A stretch of 64,000 nucleotides of DNA from an uncultured Porphyromonadaceae bacterium (GTDB lineage Bacteria > Bacteroidota > Bacteroidia > Bacteroidales > Muribaculaceae): NCBI GenBank assembly GCA_947177405.1, contig CAMWUJ010000001.1, positions 41,673-105,672 on the forward strand, in the 5' to 3' direction. Under the pieces are notes generated by a model that was not told the origin of the DNA, ran no database searches, and saw nothing but the letters and a program-made list of their open reading frames with translations. Position numbers and translations under genes: made by a program. Numbering within the stretch: position 1 is the stretch's first letter; every line of letters begins with the position of its first letter. Positions 53,630-61,800 of this stretch are shown piece after piece.

Positions 53630-54934
53630 ATGATGAATAATTCAAAGGAAATTCCGGTGCTTCTGCTCACCGGCTATCTTGGAAGTGGGAAAACCACTCT
53701 CCTCAATCATATACTCACCAATAAGAAAGGAATCCGTTTTGCCGTAATAGTAAACGACATAGGGGAGGTAAACATCGATGCCGATCTAATCCAGAAGGGA
53801 GGCATAGTGGGTCAGGACAATTCAGGCGATCTCGTGGCTCTTCAGAACGGGTGCATCTGCTGCACGCTTCAGATGGATCTCATTAAGCAGATCGATGATC
53901 TCCTCGCCACCGGACAGTTTGATTATATCGTGATCGAGGCTTCCGGAGTGTGCGAGCCGGCTCCTATCGCCCAGACCATCTGCCAGATGCAGCAGATGAT
54001 TTCTCCCGATGGAGCCGTTGAGGAAAGACCGCGTCTCGACGCTATTGTCACTGTGGTTGATGCCCTGAGATTGCGCGATGAATTCGAATGTGGAGATGAT
54101 CTTAAGAAAGAGGATATCGATGAAGAGGATATCGAAAATCTTATAATAGAGCAGATTGAATTCTGCAATATCATCCTGCTCAATAAAATCTCGGAAGTCT
54201 CCCCCAAGGAGGCCGCGCAAATCAAAAGCGTGATACGCGCTTTGCAACCCAAAGCTCGCATCATAGAGTGTGATTACTGTGATGTGCCGCTTGATGATAT
54301 CATCGACACGCATCTGTTCGATTTCGAAGATGTGGCCACCTCCGCCACATGGGTTCAGAAAATAGAAGGTCCGGCGGAGGAACAGATGGAATCCCCGCAT
54401 CATCATGATCATCATCACCATAATCATGACGAACACGAACATCCTCACTATAACCATGACGAACACGATCATCATCACCATGACCACAATCCGGATCATG
54501 GTGAGCCGGGGCATCATTGCGGAGAACATTGTCATCACCACCATCATCACGGTGAAGGAGAGGCTGAAGAATATGGTATCGGAACATTTGTTTATTTCCG
54601 TCGCCGCCCATTCGACTTTCATAAATTTGACCGTTTCGTGAATCTTCATTGGCCAAAGAATGTGATCCGCTGCAAGGGAGTGATCTATTTCAGTCATAAC
54701 CGTGATATGTCGCTGCTCTTCGAGACGGCCGGCCGTCAGATCAACCTCAAGGAGGCAGGATATTGGTATGCCACCGCGCCTCAGGAGGAATTGGAGATAA
54801 TGATGATGCGAGATCCCAATCTCCGCCGTGACTGGGACGAGGAATATGGCGACCGCATGATCAAGCTTGTATTCATCGGGCGAGATCTCGACCGCGAAAA
54901 GCTTTCCCGCGATCTTGATGACTGTTTAGCGTAA
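53630..54934 (+). CDS. CobW/COG0523-family metal GTPase with His-rich loop
   Basis: 434 aa. GTP site LTGYLGSGKTTLLNHIL, the CxCC metal motif in NGCICCTLQMDL, G4-like NKISEVSP. Residues about 250-305 hold an exceptional run of some 35 His with Asp/Glu (HHHDHHHHNHDEHEHPHYNH), then the CobW C-terminal domain from FVYFRRRPFDFHKFDRFV. Such loops bind Zn, Ni or Co, so a zinc or cobalt delivery role is likely. No zinc-regulated operator is visible. Confidence 0.9.
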   Translation: MMNNSKEIPVLLLTGYLGSGKTTLLNHILTNKKGIRFAVIVNDIGEVNIDADLIQKGGIVGQDNSGDLVALQNGCICCTLQMDLIKQIDDLLATGQFDYIVIEASGVCEPAPIAQTICQMQQMISPDGAVEERPRLDAIVTVVDALRLRDEFECGDDLKKEDIDEEDIENLIIEQIEFCNIILLNKISEVSPKEAAQIKSVIRALQPKARIIECDYCDVPLDDIIDTHLFDFEDVATSATWVQKIEGPAEEQMESPHHHDHHHHNHDEHEHPHYNHDEHDHHHHDHNPDHGEPGHHCGEHCHHHHHHGEGEAEEYGIGTFVYFRRRPFDFHKFDRFVNLHWPKNVIRCKGVIYFSHNRDMSLLFETAGRQINLKEAGYWYATAPQEELEIMMMRDPNLRRDWDEEYGDRMIKLVFIGRDLDREKLSRDLDDCLA

Positions 54935-54994
54935 TGAGAATTTCACATCAAAAATACCCTTTTCCTCTTTAAGAGGAAAAAAATTGGCAAAATC

Positions 54995-55044
54995 ATCCCC
55001 TTCAAGAGGAAACTTTTTATAAAAAGTTTCCTCTTGAAGGGGAT
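54995..55044. terminator. 50-bp perfect palindrome
   Basis: Two exact 25-bp arms (ATCCCCTTCAAGAGGAAACT ...) with no loop, followed by TTTTTATT. A shorter near-palindrome built from the same AAGAGGAAA word precedes it at 54960-54980. Probably terminates the CobW gene, and directly precedes the ATPase start. Confidence 0.7.
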
Positions 55045-55076
55045 TTTTATTAATTTTACCTGTAAAATGGGAATTT

Positions 55077-56252
55077 ATGATAGATGTGAACTTAATCGCA
55101 TACATGGAGGAAGAATTGCGACATACCCCGCAGCAATTCCACCGATATATGTATGATAAAATTTTGTGGGAAGATCGTATGATCGGGATTGTAGGACCAC
55201 GGGGAGTAGGGAAATCCACTATGGTAAAACAATATATACTCTCTTCTTCCGACAGGAAAAATTTTCTGTATGTATCTGCCGATCATACATATTTCTCATC
55301 CCGCTCCCTTGTCTCGCTTGCCGATGAATGGTCAAAAGAGGGAGGCAAAACTTTGGTGATTGATGAAATTCATAAATATCCGGAGTGGTCAAGAGAACTT
55401 AAACAGATATATGACACTCATCCGGGAATGAAAATAATTTTTACAGGGAGTTCCATTCTTGATATACATAAAGGAGTGGCCGACCTAAGTCGCCGTGCGC
55501 TTATATTTATGATGCAAGGTCTGTCCTTCCGGGAATATCTGATACTTGATAGAAACATTGAATTACCAATCTATTCATTAGAAGAAATACTTGCTAATAA
55601 GGTAGAAATACCTGTTGATTTTCATCCTCTCCCATTATTCAGGGATTATCTTAAAAGGGGTTACTACCCTTTTTTCTCACAACCGGGATATGAGATAAGG
55701 CTACAGCAAGTAGTCAATCAAACCATCGAAGGTGATATCCCTCAATATGCAGGAATGAATGTGGCTACCGGAAGAAAGTTAAAACAACTTCTGGTAATCC
55801 TTAGTCAATCTGCTCCTTATAAACCTAATATGACTAATCTCTGCACTGAACTTAAAGTAAGTAAGAATGATTTGCCTAATTATCTTGCCTATCTTGAAAC
55901 GGCCGGTATGATTGGTCAATTGCGCGATGACACAGGGGGACTCAGGGGATTGGGAAAAGTAGAAAAAGTTTTCATAGATAATCCCAATCTAATGTACGCA
56001 TTGGGGAACAGGGGAACCAACATTGGGAGCGTACGTGAAACATTCTTCTACAATCAGATGAGGGTAAGTCATGATGTCACTTCTTCAAAAATCACCGACT
56101 TCCGTATAGAGAAGAATATATTTGAAGTGGGAGGTGCCGGTAAAGGGAAAAAGCAATTGGAGGGTTTGAAAAACGGTTTTGTAATAAGGGATGACATTGA
56201 ATATGGACATGCTAATTTTATCCCCCTCTGGCACTTTGGATTAAACTATTAA
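55077..56252 (+). CDS. AAA_14/DUF4143 ATPase, second member
   Basis: 391 aa. Walker A GIVGPRGVGKSTMVKQY, Walker B KTLVIDEIHKYPEWSRELK, sensor IIFTGSSILDI, then DUF4143 (SRRALIFMMQGLSFREYL, KVEKVFIDNPNLMYAL, FFYNQMR). The terminal nuclease-like residues are less clear than in the 43450 gene. No iterons here; a 50-bp palindrome occupies the upstream region. Confidence 0.88.
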   Translation: MIDVNLIAYMEEELRHTPQQFHRYMYDKILWEDRMIGIVGPRGVGKSTMVKQYILSSSDRKNFLYVSADHTYFSSRSLVSLADEWSKEGGKTLVIDEIHKYPEWSRELKQIYDTHPGMKIIFTGSSILDIHKGVADLSRRALIFMMQGLSFREYLILDRNIELPIYSLEEILANKVEIPVDFHPLPLFRDYLKRGYYPFFSQPGYEIRLQQVVNQTIEGDIPQYAGMNVATGRKLKQLLVILSQSAPYKPNMTNLCTELKVSKNDLPNYLAYLETAGMIGQLRDDTGGLRGLGKVEKVFIDNPNLMYALGNRGTNIGSVRETFFYNQMRVSHDVTSSKITDFRIEKNIFEVGGAGKGKKQLEGLKNGFVIRDDIEYGHANFIPLWHFGLNY

Positions 56253-56689
56253 TCCTACTTTCGTGAGTGGAAATTATTTTGAATCAAGATAGATCTGAAT
56301 TTTATATTATTTAACAGAAGAACAGGGTATTAAATTTTATTGACAGGAGGACAGGAGAACAAGGGTAGCCTTTTCTGTCCTCTACTCTTAATCTTAAGAT
56401 TATCTTTACTTTATAATTAGATTGCCCGGTCTATCCTACTCTTATCTATAGTTTTCAGTATAGAAACAATTTCATGCAATTATAAAGTCAGACTTTATAA
56501 TTGCATGAAATTGTTATTTTAAAACGACCGAGGAAGGTATATAACCCTCCCGTTAGAAGTTGATAATACTTCTGTACCCCCGGATATTACTGCTAACCAA
56601 TCTGGCGGGTATCAGATAAAATACTCATAGCCCTTGAAATATTCTGTAAGGCCTCATCCGAAACATAAAATTATAAGAGTGTGTTGCGT
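56253..56689. other. Intergenic region, no gene
   Basis: 440 bp without coding signal. Contains a degenerate GACAGGAGAACA-type repeat near 56325-56365, related to those near 32.0 and 33.2 kb, and the 51-bp palindrome listed next. Confidence 0.6.
56465..56515. repeat. 51-bp palindrome (25-bp arms, 1-nt centre)
   Basis: AACAATTTCATGCAATTATA plus 5 nt, and the exact complement across a single A. No proper T-run, so more likely a protein site or a cruciform-forming element than a simple terminator. Confidence 0.75.
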
Positions 56690-56986
56690 TTACTTACATT
56701 CACAATCGCAACCGAGTTGACTTTTTACGCTCTTCTTGAATGTCTCGAATTGAGGTGCGAATTCTGCGAAGAGAGCGTTGTCGGCATTTTTCTTGATAAC
56801 ATGGTGCATGAAGCGCATGGCAAGAACAAACTCCTTGGCATGTTTATCCTTGGCAAAGCCAAGAGATTTTGCTTTCTCCACCATAGCGGCGATGTCGTGA
56901 TGACCACCGAAATTGAAGTTTAATACTTCGGCCATTTTTCCATCATTGGCCTCGATCATGTTTACATAATACGATTTCTTTTCCAT
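56690..56986 (-). CDS. DUF3861-like small protein
   Basis: 98 aa. KKSYYVNMIEANDGKMAEVLNFNFGGHHDIAAMVEKAKS, then FVLAMRFMHHVIKKNADNALFAEFAPQFETF, matching the DUF3861 pattern (HDDI ... LGLKLF ... PLF). Terminal CDCECK adds three Cys that may bind metal. Soluble, function unknown. Confidence 0.75.
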   Translation of the reverse strand: MEKKSYYVNMIEANDGKMAEVLNFNFGGHHDIAAMVEKAKSLGFAKDKHAKEFVLAMRFMHHVIKKNADNALFAEFAPQFETFKKSVKSQLGCDCECK

Positions 56987-57601
56987 AGTATAATAAATTA
57001 AGTTTGGGGTGGAAGATCAAGTATAAGATTAGATTCAATATCTTTTTCTCACCCTTCACTAATATAACAAACTCCCCGCATCACATATATATTAAATAAT
57101 GATAAAGAAAGACATGAAATATTAAGACTCCATCCAATAAAATTTCAGGAAGTACGAAAGTATACTATTGAGATGTATGCGAGAATTCTTGCCGATTCCG
57201 AGGTGGGCGCAGCCCGGACAAATTCCTGCGCTCAGATACATCTCAATCCTTTTGATGGAATTATGATGAATCCGAGCGCAGGAACCTTTTGCCCTTAAGG
57301 GCGACGCTGAAATAGCAGGAATTGACGCAGAAGGGATCTGACAGGAGAACATGGAGACCGTTGCCGGAATTTTCAGGATATAAGACACATAATTGAATTA
57401 TTCCGCGATTTCCGCTCCATTCAACCGCTGGGCGGTTCCCTTAGTTCCGTACTACTTTATTTCCCATAAGTTCAAAAACAATACAGCATCTGTAATTAAA
57501 GGTAGAGCAAAACAAATGGTGGCCTCGCCCACACATTTGCGTCATGGAGCTGAATGACTCACCAACAATTTGGTTCGATTTGGTTCGATTTAACCCCGAT
57601 A
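56987..57601. other. Intergenic region with large stem-loop and short repeats
   Basis: No supported gene. Includes an 80-nt hairpin-like segment (ATTGAGATGTAT at about 57167, ATACATCTCAAT at about 57235), repeated CCTGCGC/GCGCAGGAA words, and a doubled TTGGTTCGATT just before the promoter at 57602. Likely an old extragenic element. Confidence 0.5.
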
Positions 57602-57633
57602 TTTGGAAAATAAATATAGAGAGCTTATCTTTG
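57602..57633 (+). promoter_or_regulatory. Promoter for leader RNA copy C
   Basis: TTTG (57602-57605), 20 nt, TATCTTTG (57626-57633). Predicted start near 57640, so about 390 nt precede the U-tract and 440 nt the start codon. Confidence 0.75.
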
Positions 57634-57895
57634 CACCAGAGTCAAAGAAGCCTCTTTTTTCCCTTCTCTCTTGACTGGCATTAAAATAATATGTATATTT
57701 GCTGATGACTCTCTTCGAGATGTCGGCAGATAGTCGAAAGAGAGACCTTTCCTTGCATAGAGATGCAGGGGAAAATAAATAAAGTGTGTTTACTACGCGC
57801 TCATTCTTGGCTTGTTGAGACCTGGAAAATCTTATTAGGAGACAAGAACAGCGGCAGCAGTTGACCAACGTTGGATAGACTATATCCGGCCGGTG

Positions 57896-58033
57896 CGGAC
57901 GCGCGAGCGTCTGCTCTTGCCACATATACTCGACCTGCGTGAGGCTTCGATGCTGTTCGTTCTTCTCCAAAGGCAATTCCAGGGCCACAACAAGCAGAAC
58001 GACCGGCAAGTATGGCTCTCACGCACTTTTTTT
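57896..58033 (+). ncRNA. Structured leader RNA element, copy C
   Basis: Plus strand: hairpin GACGC-GCGA-GCGTC (GNRA loop, 57896-57913), outer stem TGCGTGAG (57936-57943), second stem GCTGTTCGTTCT with AGAACGACCGGC (11 of 12 pairs), third stem GGC/GCC around AATTCCAGG, closing CTCACGCA (58018-58025), then seven U. The U-tract ends 47 nt before the ATG at 58081. This copy establishes that the element is not strand or position specific. The track ORF 57590-58009 on the other strand is a by-product. Confidence 0.8.
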
Positions 58034-58080
58034 ACTAACTTAACGCTGTTTAAGAGAGACTAAACAGACAAAAACATTTC

Positions 58081-59031
58081 ATGAAAACCAGATTAACCTT
58101 ACTCTTATTTTCTTTATTCTATTTTAGTATTCTTTTTGGAGAGGAAATAAAGAAACCAACGGTAATGATCTTACCAAGTGATAATTGGTGTACGCAACGG
58201 TATTTTACTCAATCATTTCACAATCAAGGAACAATAAGTAAAGTTTCCGACTATCAACGCGCCTTTGCCGAAGATATTGAACTTTCTCAAGTCATATCTA
58301 AAGTTGGAGGAGTTTTAACCGACATGGGGTATAGTCTTAAGGACGCTGAAATGGAGATTAAGTCTCTTAGTGTGAAGCAAGCTGAGGATAATGTTATGTC
58401 AAGTAAAACCTCTGGCGCAAACATTTCCGAAACTCCACTCGACGTGCTTAAACGTCGTATGAAATCAGATATCGTTATTCAGTTATGGTGGAATATTACT
58501 AAAGATCCGGCTGGAAAGATAGTTTCATTTACCCTTGAAGCATTTGATTCCTATACTAATAAACGCATAGCTACGGCTACCGGCAATTCCAATCCAACAA
58601 CTGCACCGGTCCCTGTCGCATTGGAAGAAGCTATCAAGAAAAATATAAAAGAATTTGATAATCAACTTGACAAATGGTATGCCGACCAAAAGAAGCATGG
58701 AAGAGAGATTGCATTAACAGTGCGTTGTTGGGATAATTGGGACAATGACTTGGAAACAGAATATAATGGTGAGGAACTGACCGATATTATTCAGGATTGG
58801 TTGCGTGATAACACTGTTAACGGAAGCTTTAACCTCAGTGATGGCACAGAGTCATTCGCTCAATTTGAGCAGGTCCGTATTCCTTTAAAGGACAAGAATG
58901 GGAAGGCAATGGATGCAAGGGCATTTGCTACAGCGTTACGCAAGTATTTGCAAAAATCTCCCTATGATATTACTTCAAAAGTTGTTATACGTGGCCTTGG
59001 TGAGGCGATCTTAATTTTAGGAGAAAAATGA
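58081..59031 (+). CDS. DUF6175 secreted protein
   Basis: 316 aa. Signal MKTRLTLLLFSLFYFSILFG, then KKPTVMILPSDNWCTQRYFTQSF, typical of DUF6175. The fold (KPTVMILPSDNW..., DIVIQLWWNITKDPAGKIVSFTLEAFDSYTNKRIATATG) recalls the CsgG/LpoB-like periplasmic domains of secretion accessory proteins. First gene of a four-gene operon behind leader copy C; overlaps the next by 4 bp. Confidence 0.8.
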   Translation: MKTRLTLLLFSLFYFSILFGEEIKKPTVMILPSDNWCTQRYFTQSFHNQGTISKVSDYQRAFAEDIELSQVISKVGGVLTDMGYSLKDAEMEIKSLSVKQAEDNVMSSKTSGANISETPLDVLKRRMKSDIVIQLWWNITKDPAGKIVSFTLEAFDSYTNKRIATATGNSNPTTAPVPVALEEAIKKNIKEFDNQLDKWYADQKKHGREIALTVRCWDNWDNDLETEYNGEELTDIIQDWLRDNTVNGSFNLSDGTESFAQFEQVRIPLKDKNGKAMDARAFATALRKYLQKSPYDITSKVVIRGLGEAILILGEK

Positions 59032-59996
59032 TAAAAAATATTTTAATGATTGCACTCTCTATATGTAGTTATATAGGAGTTCAAGCAGCCGAAATATCAG
59101 GAAAAATATCTTATTTTCCTGTTGTTACAGGCGATATGCCTGAAGCCTCACGAAAATTTTTAGTTTCAAAAATGGAACAGGCACTGACTCAAAATGGATA
59201 TGGGACATTAAATAGAACCGACCGTTTTGTATTACTTGCCAAATGTAATGTTTTGCAAAAGGATGTGACTCCAACTACTCCCCCTCGCATTTCTCAGAAA
59301 GTGGAAGTTACATTTATTCTCGGAGATGCTGTGGAGAATAAAACATACGCTTCCGCTAGTATTGAATTGTCGGGTATAGGAATTAACGAGACTAAAGCGT
59401 GGCAAACTGCCCTTAACGTCTTAAAACCTGCAAATCCGATTTTTAAAGAAATGCTTGGTGAGGCGTCTAATAAGATTGAAGCTTATTATTCAGAGCATTG
59501 TGAGAGCATAATCTCTAAGGCCCGCACGCTTGCTTCGACAGGCAAGAGTGAAGAAGCTATAGCCAGTCTTATGGCTATTCCTGACATTTGCAATACCTGT
59601 TATGAAAAATCAATGGAGGTAGCTTGTGAAATATATCAGAATATGATTGATGCAGAAGGCGAATCATTACTTTCAAAAGCAAAAAATGCATGGTTAGTCT
59701 CGTCTGATGAAAAAGGGGCTGAGCTTGCTATGACATATCTTAATGAGATTCCGGTTGCCTCCTCAGCATTTGCAGAAGCAGAAACTTTTGCTAAAAGAAT
59801 ATCCAAGGAATTATCCGATGAAAAAGAGAGACAATGGCAATTTAAACTTCAGCAATATAATGATGAAAAAGAATTCCGCAATCGCGAGCAAGCGAATCGC
59901 CATTCCTATTCTATGGCTACTATCGCAGCAGCACGCTCAGTCGGTGAAAAATGGGCACAAAATCAACCCCAGACAAAAGTATATCTAAAATGGTAG
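59028..59996 (+). CDS. Secreted CsgG-like/helical protein
   Basis: 322 aa. Signal ending VQA, then AEISGKISYFPVVTGDMPEASRKFLVSKMEQAL, an N-terminal alpha/beta part similar in style to the preceding protein, and a C-terminal helical region with coiled-coil character (ISKELSDEKERQWQFKLQQYNDEKEFRNREQ). No named family recognised. Probably part of the same envelope complex. Confidence 0.7.
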   Translation: MIKNILMIALSICSYIGVQAAEISGKISYFPVVTGDMPEASRKFLVSKMEQALTQNGYGTLNRTDRFVLLAKCNVLQKDVTPTTPPRISQKVEVTFILGDAVENKTYASASIELSGIGINETKAWQTALNVLKPANPIFKEMLGEASNKIEAYYSEHCESIISKARTLASTGKSEEAIASLMAIPDICNTCYEKSMEVACEIYQNMIDAEGESLLSKAKNAWLVSSDEKGAELAMTYLNEIPVASSAFAEAETFAKRISKELSDEKERQWQFKLQQYNDEKEFRNREQANRHSYSMATIAAARSVGEKWAQNQPQTKVYLKW

Positions 59997-60041
59997 GTAG
60001 CTTCAGAAGAATATCCATGTGTATATAATTTAAATTTCAAG

Positions 60042-60512
60042 ATGAAAAAAATATTATACGTAGTAATTATATCATTAGCTTTTATGAGTTCATTATCCAT
60101 GAAAGCTCAAAGTTATAATCAGGAAAAGACAGCGTTGACAAACTTTCTCGTGAGGTTGTATGAAAATGCCCCATTTGATGGAGTTAAAGCAGTTGAGGAT
60201 TATGATAATTCCTATCTAATGTCGGTAGTTAAACTTGACAAAAAGAAGTATAATTCAGATTCGGTTCTAAACAGAGTTGCCTCAGTTAAGGCCATGTCTC
60301 AAGCCTCAAGATATCTTAATGGTGCGAATATTTCTTCAGAAATGATTATCCATACTTCTGAGAAATCTAATGGCTGTTTTGATACTGAAATTATTGAGAA
60401 TATTAGGGAGAATTCTTCCGGTTATGTGAATATGCTGGAACAACTCACAAATTTTCAAGCCGATGATGGAGAATGGGTCTTCATATTTCTATCTCCCCTT
60501 TCTATAAAATAA
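60042..60512 (+). CDS. Small secreted protein, unknown
   Basis: 156 aa. Signal MKKILYVVIISLAFMSSLSMKAQ, then a mixed alpha/beta domain (TALTNFLVRLYENAPFDGVKAVEDYDNSYLMSVV). No conserved motif known to me. Operon position is the only clue. Confidence 0.7.
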   Translation: MKKILYVVIISLAFMSSLSMKAQSYNQEKTALTNFLVRLYENAPFDGVKAVEDYDNSYLMSVVKLDKKKYNSDSVLNRVASVKAMSQASRYLNGANISSEMIIHTSEKSNGCFDTEIIENIRENSSGYVNMLEQLTNFQADDGEWVFIFLSPLSIK

Positions 60513-60536
60513 ACTTTAACTAAATGACATAATATT

Positions 60537-61694
60537 ATGAATAGAACTATTAAACTTTTAATTTATCTCGTTTCTTTTCTTTGCACTCTAAGTGTTAAAG
60601 CAGCAAATAATAATGATGATGTAACCCTTGTGGTTACATCTGAAGGTAGAAATAAGGATGAAGCTGTTAAGAATGCTTTGCGTTCTGCGATTGAGCAAAC
60701 CTATGGAGTATTCGTTTCTTCAGACACCCAAATTCTAAACGATAAGTTAGTTAAAGATGAGATTGCAACACTCTCTTCCGGTAATATAAAGAAATATCGT
60801 GAAATTGCTTATTCCGTTCTCCCCAATGGTGAATCTTCTGTAACTTTGGAAGCAACTGTAAGCATCGGGAAATTGGTTTCTTATGCTAAAAGTAAGGGTG
60901 CTACCTGTGAATTTGATGGTGCCACTTTTGGATATAATCTTCAACTGGAGGAACTATATGAAGAAAATGAAAAGACAGCTCTTAAGAATCTTGAAACAAT
61001 GATTCTAAATAATCTTCCATATATATACAACGCAAAGATTAATGTAGAACCCGGAAAAGAAAGAAGAGATTATTCTACCAAAAAAATTACAGGGTACGAG
61101 ATGGATGCCACTATTGAATTCGAGGCAAATTCCAATGCAAAAGCTTTTTGGGATGCTGTGAAGAGTACGTTAGAATCTATTTCATTAAGGGATACACCAA
61201 CCAGGGAAGAAGACTTGTATAATACTCATAAAATTCTAGTCATGCAATATCAACCTTCTTCAATTCCAGGTAATGATTACACTCCCTGGGATATAAACAC
61301 ATATTATTACCCCTTGGCTACTGTTTGTAAAAATTATGGTTGGGCCGCTTCCAATCCGTATGACGATCCAGGAGATAATGCAACAAAAGATCTTCGAAAC
61401 ACAGCTGTTTGCTTTACTCGAACTTACATAGGTCCTTGGGAAGAATCTCTTCGACAAGAGATTAGAGAGTTATTAGACATTTCTATAATAACATTAGATG
61501 GAACAACGATAAAAAATTTATATATTAATCCTAATATCTTTTCAACTCCTTACTCAATTATCGATTCTCGCAACAATTCAAAAAAAATTATAATTTTTCC
61601 TAAGAAATTTCGAATTGAGACATCATTTTATATGTCAAAAGAAGAAATTTCCCGATGTAAAGGATTTGAAGTGCAAGGTTTGGGTAACGATTAA
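60537..61694 (+). CDS. Secreted protein with FlgT/LPP20-like N-terminal domain
   Basis: 385 aa. Signal ending VKA; residues about 28-110 (VTLVVTSEGRNKDEAVKNALRSAIEQTYGVFVSSDTQILND) fit the FlgT N-terminal/LPP20 pattern, a periplasmic domain that decorates secretion or motor complexes. The C-terminal half is unrecognised. Last gene before the terminator at 61739. Confidence 0.72.
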   Translation: MNRTIKLLIYLVSFLCTLSVKAANNNDDVTLVVTSEGRNKDEAVKNALRSAIEQTYGVFVSSDTQILNDKLVKDEIATLSSGNIKKYREIAYSVLPNGESSVTLEATVSIGKLVSYAKSKGATCEFDGATFGYNLQLEELYEENEKTALKNLETMILNNLPYIYNAKINVEPGKERRDYSTKKITGYEMDATIEFEANSNAKAFWDAVKSTLESISLRDTPTREEDLYNTHKILVMQYQPSSIPGNDYTPWDINTYYYPLATVCKNYGWAASNPYDDPGDNATKDLRNTAVCFTRTYIGPWEESLRQEIRELLDISIITLDGTTIKNLYINPNIFSTPYSIIDSRNNSKKIIIFPKKFRIETSFYMSKEEISRCKGFEVQGLGND

Positions 61695-61738
61695 TAGCGA
61701 GCCTATATTAAAAAGTAAGGTTTATATTAATGTGATAC

Positions 61739-61771
61739 GAGATAATGAAGTTTAAATAACTTCATTATCTC
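61739..61771 (+). terminator. Terminator of the DUF6175 operon
   Basis: Perfect 14-bp stem GAGATAATGAAGTT / AACTTCATTATCTC with a 5-nt loop; AT-rich tail. Confidence 0.7.
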
Positions 61772-61800
61772 AGATATAATAATTTCATTAAAAAATACTT

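Noticed and set aside
53822-54697. Minus-strand ORFs opposite the CobW gene (Met/Val-rich)
   Set aside because: Shadows of the His codon run.
57590-58009. 139-aa minus-strand ORF over leader RNA copy C
   Set aside because: Its reading depends on the complement of the RNA stems; composition is not protein-like.
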